From the NCBI GenBank assembly GCA_964036195.1, contig OZ038460.1, positions 995,504-1,059,503 of the forward strand: a stretch of DNA of 64,000 nucleotides, given 5' to 3'. Below the pieces are notes generated by a model. That model searched no databases, was not told where the DNA came from, and worked only from the letters and a program-made list of their open reading frames with translations. The position numbers were made by a program, and so were the translations under genes. Below, piece by piece: positions 48,283 to 60,200 of the stretch. This stretch comes from Sphaerolaimus hirsutus. Lineage: Eukaryota; Nematoda; Chromadorea; Monhysterida; Sphaerolaimidae. Each line of letters opens with the position of its first letter. Position 1 is the first letter of the stretch.

Positions 48283-51200
48283 CTGAAAAAAGCAAAATGT
48301 TGAAATTCGGATTGTGAACGTTTTTTATCTGCAGGTGCCAGTCCCAGACCCTGTAAAAAGCCCTGTAAATCGTCAAATGTCATGCAAAGTTTGCAGCGTA
48401 CGTTTGCCATTTTCCCGGGCATTTTCCATGACTTTTGACACTTTGCATGACATTTGACATTTTACAGGGTCTGTAACTGCCCCCAGGTAACCGGTGGTAT
48501 ACTGAAAACAGATTCAGGGGTTTCGCCATATTGGCAACCAAAACACATGTGGGTCAACTTAGGTTTCGGCTTCACGTGTCGCAGGGCGGTGTTCCAGAGC
48601 GGAGCATGTGCATTTTGAAGATAGCGCTGCAAACATTTACATTTTCCAGTCTTCTGTGGCCGCAACGATATTTATTTTCGATTTTCACTATTCTCGATTT
48701 AAAAAAAAATCAACGACAATAAGATATCCATCCCTAAGTCACCCACAGATCTAAAAGTCATGCAAAAAAGCCAATTTTACATGTTTACACGACATTTAAC
48801 ACTTCACGGGGTCTGGTGGCAGTCCCAAGCCCTGTAAAGTGTAAAATGGAGTGTCAAATGTAAAGTCAAATGCAAAGTAAAGTCTCAAATGTAAAGTAAA
48901 ATGCAACGTAAACTGTCAATTGTCATGCAAAGTTCAGTAATAAAATCTTTTCTTTTGTTTTTTTTGTTACAGGGCTTGGGGGACTGCTCCCTGGGATTGA
49001 CATACAATCACCCCAATTTTTTAAAAAAGTTTACCAGATGAATAAAACCTGTTGGGTTATCACAAACAAACATACCCCTGCCAGCACTTTGTTGTCCCCT
49101 GGTCTGCGTGAAAATGGCCGCCGCCGCGTTGACCAACTGCTGCTGCTGCGCCGGCGTCAATGTCGCAAATTGCTGGTTCAGTTGAGACATTGTCGGCTGG
49201 AAAAATGGTAAAATGTATCGAGGGGGGGGGGTTAAAACGGCAAATTAATTGTTAAGAACCATTTACCGTATATCGTCGAATAAGTCCCCCCTCTTATGAG
49301 TGTGAGGAAACAAACCCCCACCCCCCTACTTTGATAGGTAGAAAACATTTCACAACATTTACTAAGTTGCAATCAACAATGGAAAATTTCCTTTCATTTA
49401 AAAGAGATAGTTAGGTGTGTGTGTGCCGATACCAACCCCAAGGACGTAGGCTTGGCGCTTTAGGTTCCAACGCACACATACCGCGCCCCAATAAATTACT
49501 ACTCATCACACCAAAAATAAAAACGGCAACAAAAATTGGCAAGAATAGGGAAAAAGTCCCAAATGCGGAAGAAATGGCAGAAAAATGCGCAAAAGTGAAG
49601 GATATAAAATCGCAAATGCGGTGGACGGCGTAACTATTAATCCTGAGACCATTTAATTTTATTCCCTGACAATATTTGAACCCATTTTACGCACCACAAC
49701 GCTACACGGCTGGTGACGATCCCAAGGACGTAGGCTTGGCATTTTAGGCACCAGACCGTATTGCGAAGTGACACTGTGGCAACTCAAAAGTGACAAGAAT
49801 AAGGGAAAAATCCCAAAATGCGAGGGAAATGACGAAAACTGCGCAAAAAGAATGAAGAATAAAAATTCGCAAACGAAGCAGGCGACGTGACTATTAATTC
49901 TTGAGACCAATTAGTTTGTTTCCTGAGGTTATTTGGACTCCTTTTGCGCATCACAACGCTACACGACTGGTGACAATCCCAAGGGCGTAGGCTTGGCATT
50001 TTAGGCACCAGACCGCATTGCGAAGTGGCACTGTATACGAAAAACAGACGCTTAAATAAAACAATAAAACGCGCGCAAAATAAAACAGACGCGCGCATCC
50101 TTACTTAAAACGTTTTATGTACTAAAGCCGAGATTACAGCTCAGCGTGATTTTGCATGCAATCATTGACGTGAAATGTAACATTAGTTCCCTGACGTAAA
50201 ATGATAGCGTAAAATGAAACAAATGAATTTTCAAATTCGTTCTAGCTGTGGCTGACAACACTCAGTATTGGACACGATTAAGGTATTGATTCGTATATTA
50301 TCCGTAAAAAATGGTAGACCTGTAGCACGATCCACACTCATGTAATTTTTTTACGTCGTCATTTTACATCAAAATCACGCTGTAATTTCCGCTTTAATAT
50401 CTAAATATTTATATGTATGATCTTGCAGCTTTAGTTCACTGACATTGATTTCACTGCTCGAAGTGTGAATTTTGTATTCCTACAAATGATTTATGTTACC
50501 AAATTTACCCCATTTGTGCAGTAAATCAATCATACATTTTACTGAAAATCCTGAGGAAAAATAACGCCCCCCTCTCGAATACCCCCGCCCTCAAAAACTT
50601 CCGACGAAAAAATAACTCCCCAGGGGACTTATTCGAGGATATACGGTATAGGGCCCCCACACGCTAGTTGACATCGACACCAAATGTCAACTGGTGCCGA
50701 TCCCGATTCAAAGCTTGCTGACGAGTGGACGAACGACGTTCAAACGCAATCTTTGAATTAGGAACGGAACCAGTTGACATTTGGTGTCGATGTCAACTAG
50801 CGTGTGTGGGGCCATATAGAGCAAACGATACCCAAAACTGCACCAATCCCAAAAAGGTCAGTCACTATCCAAATTCGGTGCCAAAACAAAACACAAAAAT
50901 CACCTGCTGGCTGGACGCCTGCGCCAGTTGCTGCTGTTGGAGTAAAGATGCGGCTGCGGCCGCCAGTGACGCTTGGCTAGTCGCGCCTGAAAATTTTGGC
51001 ACCATTTGAGTATGAAACGAATAGTGAAATTTTTTGTCACAGCGCCAAAATGGCGCCGGGCGGAAATGGCGCTAAGAACGTAAGTAGGGTTAAACTAGGT
51101 ATATCACCATTGATTACACGCCAGGGGCCACTTCAGAAAGTGAAAAAGCGACAAGAAAAACTAGCGCCACGAAAAGACGCAAAATTGATAAAACGTTTAT

Positions 51201-54200
51201 ACGTATTGAGTAAATTTGTCACTCAAAATACTGGGTAAGTTCAAGTGTACTTCACTTTGTCACTCAAAATACTGGGTAAGTTCAAGTGTACTCCACTTAT
51301 CACTTTTCTTTTCTGTAATACACTTGCAGCTTCGCTCAAGATAAAATCACCCTCAAAAAGTCGCCCATTCCAACAAACCCCAAAACCACCCCTCAACCAC
51401 TTTTGCACTCACCCCCAGTAGCCTGCTGTTGCGCTGCGGCACCCCCAGCCGCGGCACTACCGTAACCATACTGTCTGCTACCGTAACCAGCCGAATTCAC
51501 ACCGCCGCCCATTGGCACCGTGCCAGGTGGCGCTGTACTCCGGGGTGGCGTAGTGCGTCGCTGGGAAGCCGCGGAATTTCCGTAAGCGACGGGGGGAGGG
51601 GGGCTGCGGGCGGCCCTCTCTGGGGGGTACTCGTCTGTAGCCATCGGTGCCCATTGGCCCGATTCTGGGGGGTGGGGGGTTGCGCGGGTATTCGAGTGTG
51701 ATATGTGTTGACAACAATCTCTGGGAGATTTATATTTAAAGATACCAGAAAATACCAAAAATATAAGATTTTTATACTTATATTTTTTCCAAGATTTTCG
51801 AGGATTAATTACATTTTTGAGCGATTTTTCATGATTTACATTAATATCAGAAAATAAAATAAAAATTTAATATTCCGCTGAATACTCGAATTTTATAAAG
51901 ACAGACTCAGAAATCTAGAGAAATATTATCTCAAGACAACATAAAAAAAACGTTCGACCAACCATTATTGTAGGCATCGCCGCCGCGTTCGTCGCGGTCT
52001 GAAAAATTGATTAAAATAACCAAATGTTCAAATTATAGTTGGAAAATACAAGTGCTGATCCGCACTGTAAAACTATTTATTATCTACATGACCCAGGGCC
52101 AAAAAAAATACATAAAAACCAAATACCCACACCCACCATAAGCCTCGCCATAATCATAACCCCTTTTCCTGGCCGGCGCAGCATTACCATAATCCATTCT
52201 ACCGTAACCCCTGCTGGCCCTTTCCCTGCCCGCATTGTACTCATCAGCATTACCGTAAGCGGAGCTACCGTAATCCCTGCCGGAATAAGCCCCCCTGCCG
52301 CCCCTAGCGCCCCGGGGGGATTTATTTGGGTACGATCCGCGGCCGCCCCCTCCGCGGTAGTAGGCGGTCAGGCTGCGGGTGCTGTAGGTTAAGTTGCTGG
52401 ATGGGAAATGCTGTTTAATGACCCTACAGACAGTAGTTGATTAGGACACCAGGTGCCAGTCCCAGACCCTGTAAAAAGCCCTGTAAAATGTCAAATGTCA
52501 TGCAAAGTGTCAAAAGTCGCGGAAAATGCCCTGCAAAATGGCAACTCGGTTGCTATTTTGCAGGGCCTTTTACATGATTTTGACACTTTGCATGACATTT
52601 GACATTTTACGGGGCTTTTTACAGGGTCTGGGAGTGCCCACAGATGTCAACTGGTTCTCATCCCAATTCAAAGCTTGTTGACGTGCTACGCTAGGAATTA
52701 TTGTATACACATTTACTCCTTGTCGGGCCGTGTACTTTGCACATACCGCAATATATTATTTTTCTCAACGTCACAGCAACATGATTCAACACTTTTGCAT
52801 TTGAGCGTAATTCATCGGCTACTCGGCAAGCTTTGAATTGTAAACGAAACCAGTTGACATTTGGTTTCCTAGTCAACTAGTTGTGAAGGCTTGAGAGTTG
52901 ACTTAAATTTGCCACTTGACGGGGTATTCACAGCATGCGAGATTATGAGAATTCGTTTGAAATTGGTTGAACACAGAGTGACAATGGAGAAAGGAACAAA
53001 CGCCTTGAAGAGCCCCACTCTTTCTGCCGGTCCCAATAAAAATGTATATATATTTATATTCGAAATGAAAGTCATCGGAAAACGAAAATAATGTATGAAA
53101 AAATGAACACCCCATTCTAGATTTCGCTTGAAAACGAGATTCAAATTCAAAATACTCCCAGAAAAACCCGTCAACTATAAAATCCCATCAAAAACCAAAA
53201 CAACCGTCACCCACCTAGCCCTGGCGCCCCTGGCCCCCCTTGGCGCCATGCCAGCTCCCCTGCCGCGACCCCCAGAAGGGGGTCCACTGAAAGCTGGCGC
53301 TATCATGCCCTGGCGCCTGGCGCCCAAATTTGACGATGACCCCCGTGGGGTGTGCTGGGAGCTGCTTTCTTTCCTGTGGGGGGGGGGTTAATGGGGGTTG
53401 TTAATTTGCGCGTGCAAACTAAGGTTTGCAAAAGAAGGTTTGCAAAATGATTACGACAGAGGAGGCACTCATTTTTATCAAGAACACGTGTTACTGGTTG
53501 CGTTATTGGCATCCTGTAATTTTGTAAATGCGATTTTATATAACCAAAGGAGTTTCGCTCGTTGTGTTGTTATTTCATCTCTTTCATCATATCATTTCAT
53601 TTTTCATGTTCAAAATTTAGCTATCTATGAAGTTTAGCGATTGCGCCATCAGGACCCATGATCGACCGAGGTGTCGCATCTGTTATATAATTGATTTTCA
53701 TTCCAAAAAATTGCTGCAAAAACGAAATTTTTGCCGTTACAAAATAACCGCGTAAACAAACGCCGCCATGTACAGCGGCGAAAAGTCTTAGCGCACACAA
53801 ACGCCCAGCGCAAGTCATTTACCTTCAATGCTCCAGCTATCTATCACGAGGCAAATTTTTGGGCTACTATACCTCGAACCCCCCCCCCCCCCCGCCTAAA
53901 ACCACAATATCATCACCGATTCAACCCTACCTCAGCCCTACCGACCTGCTCTTTTTGATGCGGGCCGCGCCCTCCCTCCTACTACTTTCCCTGTGCCTTT
54001 TCCTGCCGCTGCGGCGGCGCTTCCCATCCGAATCGCTGCTCGACGAGCTGTAGGATCTGTGCCGTTTGCTGTGTTTGGCGCCGGATTCCTTGCTTTTCGA
54101 GTGGTGTCTGGGTGGGAATGGGTACTTTTGTGTGGGTTTTTAGGGTGTAGGGCTCGTGTAGGATTGGAAACAAGTGCTTTGATTGAAACCAGATTTTTCA

Positions 54201-57200
54201 AACAATCTTCATTGTCAATCTGTACGCGAAACTTACGCGTGCGCGCAAAAAAATGTGAAATACCTAGACTTGGAAAAAAAACGTTTTTTTTTAACTCGAT
54301 GTTTTTTTTTTAAAAAAAACGTTTTTTTTAAAAAAAAAACGTTTTTTTTTAAAAGCTCCCAGATATGACCTAGTGTCAACATATATAGGTATATCAGACA
54401 CTGGCAATACTCTGTGATGTTAAATATGACCATATAATGGCTGTGGAGCCATGGGATAGCATTATAAGTGGTGATTTGTGTCAAAAATATCCATTTTTCG
54501 TCGACATATCGTTCGTATATCGCCTTATAGTCGAATGTTCGTGACATCAGGTAAAGTTTGGCACGGAATGGTGATCAAACAAGGTTATAAAAGGAGGTTG
54601 TTACTTTGGGAGTGAAGTTACACACTGTGGAGGTACATGGAAGCACATTACCTCAATATTATATATTACAGCAACATATGTCGGCTTATTCACCCATGGT
54701 AGCACATAGAAATGGATGTTTTGATACTAAAAATGCAACAAAACCAATGAAAACAACCACCAATGTCAATTTGTGTGTGAAATTGCGCGCTTGCGCGCAA
54801 AAATTTTGCAAAATACCTAGTGCTTAGTACTAAAAATTTCGGCCGATGTTTTTTTTTAAAAAAAAACATTTCGGACGTCATGTTTTTTTTTAAAAAAAAA
54901 CGTTTTTTTTTTAAAAAAAACGTTTTAAAAAAAACATCGGCCAACCCTAGAAATACCTAGTTGCATGTCCACCCTGATTTTTAAAAAATCAGTTGATAAA
55001 ATCGAGTGTCATCACTAGTTGTGAGGTGAAAGTTGCGCGGTACTTTTGCGTATGCAAAAACGGCTTTCCAAATTTCAGGTGTGGTTTAAAATTTTTTTTC
55101 AAAGGTTCGTGGGAAATTTCAATGCAGTGGAAATCTTTGTAATGGAATTTGAATTCCAAATCCCAAATTTGACAAAATGTTTATTTAAGTGACAAGTGCA
55201 TGATAGTAAATCACTCGAATTTCGCAAAAAGATAAAAAAGAAAAATTATTATACTGATTTCCCTACATTTCTAGTACTCAAAATGAAGAAAAAAACCGCA
55301 GCCCACAATTTAAAACAAAGATACCAAGCTTTATCAAACGCACTTTTTCTCAACATTCCTCTTTCTATCAGCGCTACCGTAACCAGACGATTGCATGCCC
55401 ATGTTATTAGCAGAATTTCCTCCAGCCACATAATAACCCTGACCTCGACTGCTACCGTAATCTGCCGACTGCATCTGCTGCTGCTGGTTACCGTAACCCT
55501 GGTAATTGGACATGTTGCTGTTGGCGGCTGGGTCCATAACTTCCCCTGGCATGTTGCCACCGCTACCGTACATACGCGTTCTGAAAATACATATTTAGAA
55601 TATACATAAAAAAATAAAACTTAAACACTTGAACACACTATACTTGATCCCTTTTAAAAATACTTTCACCGCAAACACAGTTAGGCAGCTGTCAACTAGT
55701 TTCGGCACTGATTCAAATTGTAGTTGACAGGTAGAAGAAGAATGTTCAAATGCACATCGGCAATATTGATTAAAAAAATATATTACGGCACGGCATAAAA
55801 CATCATTCTGCAACCCGTCAACTAGAACGAAATGTAAACGAGTTGACACTCAGAACCAACCCGTCAACTATGCACACTAGTGGGCAGAGAACATTTTTAG
55901 AACTGAGAAATCAGTTTTAAACAGGAATGAAGCCGGAGAGTGAAACCGGAATTTCTGGAAACAACAGTAATTGACGGGCTCCTCGTTCCAGTCAACTCAA
56001 ATGTGCTTGGAAATCTCAACTGTCAACTAAAGTGGGCCAAAACATCAACCCCCCCCCCCACAACTGACTGTTGCTGCTGCAGGGCCAAACTTTGCTGCTG
56101 CAGCTGAATGCGCTGCTGCTCCAACTTCTCCCGCTCCAACTTGATGCGCTCCTTCTCCAATTCCAGCTGCAGCTGCTCCTTGCGCATCAACGCGGTCATG
56201 TTCCCCCCGCCCGAGTTGACGCCCATTTCCTGCAGTTGACGGGGGAATTAGGATGTTTAGAATGGAGATTGAGTTTTCAGAAAAAGATTTTTTATGGCTG
56301 AAAAGATTATAGTACGGATCAAGAATAAATCTCCGGCCGTAGACACACACGACACTTTACACAAAATGTCAACTGGTTCCCATCCAAATTTGAAGCTTGC
56401 TGCAGGGGTTGAGTAGTGGGGGGGGGTTGGGGGTTACCCCCCCCCAAAAAAAAAAAAAATCCGCCAGCTATCTATCTATCCCAGCGGCAAATTTTTTGGC
56501 TATTATCCCCTAAACACCCCCCCCCCAAATCGTCCAGCTATCTATCTATCTGGAGCGATTTTTGAAAAAATTCAAAATCGCGAATTTTCGTACCTTTTTA
56601 TACTTTTTCACCTCCAAAATCGTTCTTGTTCATTATCGCCTATTTTGATACCCTAGATAAAACTCTGATTTGACCGTGTTTTTTTCTTCAAACAATCTTC
56701 ATTCAACAATTTTTTATAATCTTAACTAAATTTTAAAAAAACAGTCGAAATAATCACGCCTATCCGCCCACCTGCTGGTGCATTCTTCCCGCACTACCAT
56801 AAGCGGAAGGAGACACTTGTTGCGCGGACATTTGCCGGAGATTTGAGGAGGCGGCACTCGACGCCGCATAGGCGGAGTAGGAGAGACGGGAGCTGCCCCC
56901 GCGCCGCGGCGGCGGGTAAATGCCCCTCGTGCCCTGGGCGGGGGGGATTATTTCAAGTTTCAAGTTTTTCGCGACCTAGTTGAGAAAATGCTTACTGCAT
57001 TCACTTGCGTACTAAAAATTTGGTACTAGCGTCAAGGTAAACGTAGGTAAACGCCACAGAAAAATGGCACCAAGCACAAATAGCGCCAGGGTAATTTTTG
57101 TCTGGGTCTGGCCCCGTTTCAGCGCGCAGGATTTCAGCAAACTGGCTGGTTTTCCGCCGTCATTAAAAATCCCACCACAAAAAAATCACTGTAAAACCCC

Positions 57201-60200
57201 TTGCACTAACCCTAGACCCCCTGTAAGCTCCTTGCGGGGTATATGTCTCGCTGGGGACCCCCCTGTCCCTGGCCCCAGCCAGCGGCACCTGCGACAGGCG
57301 AAACGTGCTCTTACCGCGACCGGGCGCACGCCCACCGTAATCAGCCGCACTTCCGGTACCGGTATCGGTGTCGGCAGGTGCGCCGCGGTACCTGTGAGGG
57401 CGGGAAGAGATTTTTTCGATGGTGATTTTTTCATATTGAAGGTGTATTTAAATATGTACTTTCTCCTAATGAGTGCTAACAGTATTTACAAAAAAAAATG
57501 GTGCCGGGCATTGGAAACGATATCCAAAATTTGAGCAAATAAATAAGATAAATTCTCAATTCGCGTGTAAACACATGGAAACTTTGGCTACTTGCCAACA
57601 GTGTTCAAATGGAAAATCATCGTCTCAGAATTAGCCACTTATTTGACCTTCGCTGAGGTGCATATCAATGGTATTTTACTAATCTGAATAAATAGATATC
57701 TGAAAATTTTGGGGGGCCAGAAAACGTGCAAAAAAATAACAACAGACAAGCTTATTTGCATATGCAAAACCAAAGTGCGTAAAAATATACCTGCACAAAA
57801 CGAGTCATCTGATCGCAATACAGATATTTAAAAAGCTGCTCTGTTATTCGCGGTGACGCTTTTTCCCCGCGGCTAGTGAAAAAATGACAATAGGTGTAAA
57901 TTTCCCTCCCTTTTTGCCGCTTGTTTTCAATGCTTTTTACATCTACCGTATTTCTTCTATTAGAACAACACACCTATACACAACACAACTCCTATAGAAC
58001 GGCAAGTTTTGACACGTTTTTGCGCTCACTAAAACAATAGAACGGCACGTAGAAATTACATTTGGAAGAGTGCCAAACAAAAACTTTAAAAAATGAATGG
58101 CGATTCAAAGCAGTAAAAATATTGATATTAAATATCAAATAGGATCTCTGCTGATATTAAAATTTTGCTTGAGTTTCATTAAAAACAACGTGTTCAAATG
58201 AAAAATGTCAAATTAACGAAAAAAATTAGAACGGCACCTCCAATAGAACGTCACGTAGAAAAGTTGACGAAAAAATAGAAATGCGCTCTTCTATTAGAAG
58301 AAATACGGTACATCATTCCCAGTGTGCCACAGAAATGCAATGAAAAACCGCAGAAAAAGCAAAATAATGAAACATAACATTACACTGAGGTACGCGCGCA
58401 ACGGAATGTCTCAATAAAAGCTTGGCTGGCAATATGAAAATATTTTTCAGAGGCACCTATCTGCCAGAGACTAAAAACGTTCAACATAAATCGTAAATTT
58501 AAAAAATCTACTGGCGGCCAAAAATTTGAAAATTTGGACATTGGACTAATGCCAAAGTGTAGCTAATATGTGCACAAACTGGGAATATCACTGTGAAAAA
58601 ATTGCACGGAAATTAAATTTGAGCGGATATCAACCACACATTTTAATAAACTATTATGTAATCCTCACTAGCTATCAACTAACTCACTTCTCTAAAAGAT
58701 CACGATTAAATTGCGAACGAAAAAAAAACGACGCAAAAAAATTTGAATGATAAGCTGATGACATTCGATCCACAACACACGTGGATCGATGTTTATTTAT
58801 TCTACGCAAATCGTAGTAAAAAACAGCTGCCTTACAAACAAATTGCAATGTGAGTGCTATATTGTGTAACACAATCCGCGGAGAGTGACTAGGCGCGAAA
58901 TTTGAAAAGCCAAGTACATACACTCCTGGAAAAATGTCTTTATCCTCCTGATCGGGAACAAAAAAATTCAATGTCTCCCCTGCTAATGTGCGACCCGCGT
59001 TGGGATATATATGGTATGAATTCTTGTAGATAAAGGTGCCTTTATGCCACATGTCGATTTTTAGCGTTCTAGGTGCTCTGCTGCTCGTTTGACAGCGATC
59101 CAAAGTCAAATTTCCGGTGGAAAAAAGTCTTTATCCCTTATGCTAAAACGTTTAAACAAAGACGAAAACATGGTAAAACGATGAAAAAGACTGCAATGCG
59201 ATATAAAAAAACGATGCACTGCTCGAATGTTTCTCACTTTGCCTATCTGTATTCAAAATAGTATACGCAGTGGACTTGATACTCTGCACTTGAATTGATT
59301 TCGCATCATATTCAAAATCGTCTGCCATCGGTTGGCAGACAAATATCGACCCGGTATGGTGCGTATTTTTGAATTTATGAACAGAACGAAATGTTGGCAC
59401 CATGCCAGCTCACGACTGCGCGCATTAAGCGAAATGTAAAAAAGCAAGAAAAAAATCGCAGACGGCACTGCGTTCACGGTTAACGATATATTGACTATAT
59501 ATGCACTAGGGGGGGCATATTTCTACTGTGGGGGATTGACATAATTACCCCTCCTATGTATGAGTTTCACCCCTCAGTGACCCATATTTAATGTTTGATT
59601 CACCATTGAACCAAAAAAGTCAAAGGGATAAAGACATTTTTCTAGGAGTGCGTTTTTTCCGTCGGGTAGCACGGGTGATTGGGGCCATACACGCTAGTTG
59701 ACATTGGCACCAAATGTCAACTGGTTCCCATCCCAATTCAAAGCTTGCTGAAGAGTAACACTTCGCATTATTGTATTTACCGTATTTGCTTGAATAATCC
59801 CCCTGCGGGATTATTATTTCGTCAGACATTTGAGGGGGAACTATTCGAGGGGGGGAATTATTCAAGGGGGGAATTATTACTGCGTCAAAATATTCAAGCA
59901 TGTTTCCATCAACTCATTTCACGAAATATGCTTCATAAACACAATAACGTGCCATTTTTGTTAAAATTAGGTATAACAAATTAATCAAATCTTTAAAGGG
60001 GGGATTATTCGAGGGGGGATTATTATTTCCTCACTCGTCTTACAGGGGGGGGGGGATTATTCGAGGGGGGAATTATTCAAGGGGCTAACTATTCAAGCAA
60101 ATACGGTATACGCATATACTTCATGCCGGCTTTGTACATTGCGCATTACCGCAATATTTTTTCACCGCTACAGCTTAGGGTTGGCCGATGTTTTTTTTTA

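Noticed and set aside
51429-51701. 90-codon plus-strand frame opposite exon 51664-51413
   Set aside because: It is the antisense shadow of a GC-rich exon whose minus-strand frame has matching splice phases and neighbours.
55328-55343. Reading exon 55580-55344 through to TGA as the end of a separate gene
   Set aside because: The donor GTGCGT gives phase 2, exactly what the next exon (54107-53946) requires, and composition continues smoothly. One gene is the simpler reading, though transcript data would settle it.
57287-57312. GTAAGAG...TCGCAG inside exon 57391-57211 looks like a tiny intron
   Set aside because: It would be 26 nt, too short to splice, and its removal would shift the frame into a stop. 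The uninterrupted exon stays open.
58684-59109. 141-codon minus-strand frame in the long intron
   Set aside because: It crosses one end of the Tc1-like element at 58921-59650 and shows no recognisable motif, so it is probably accidental.
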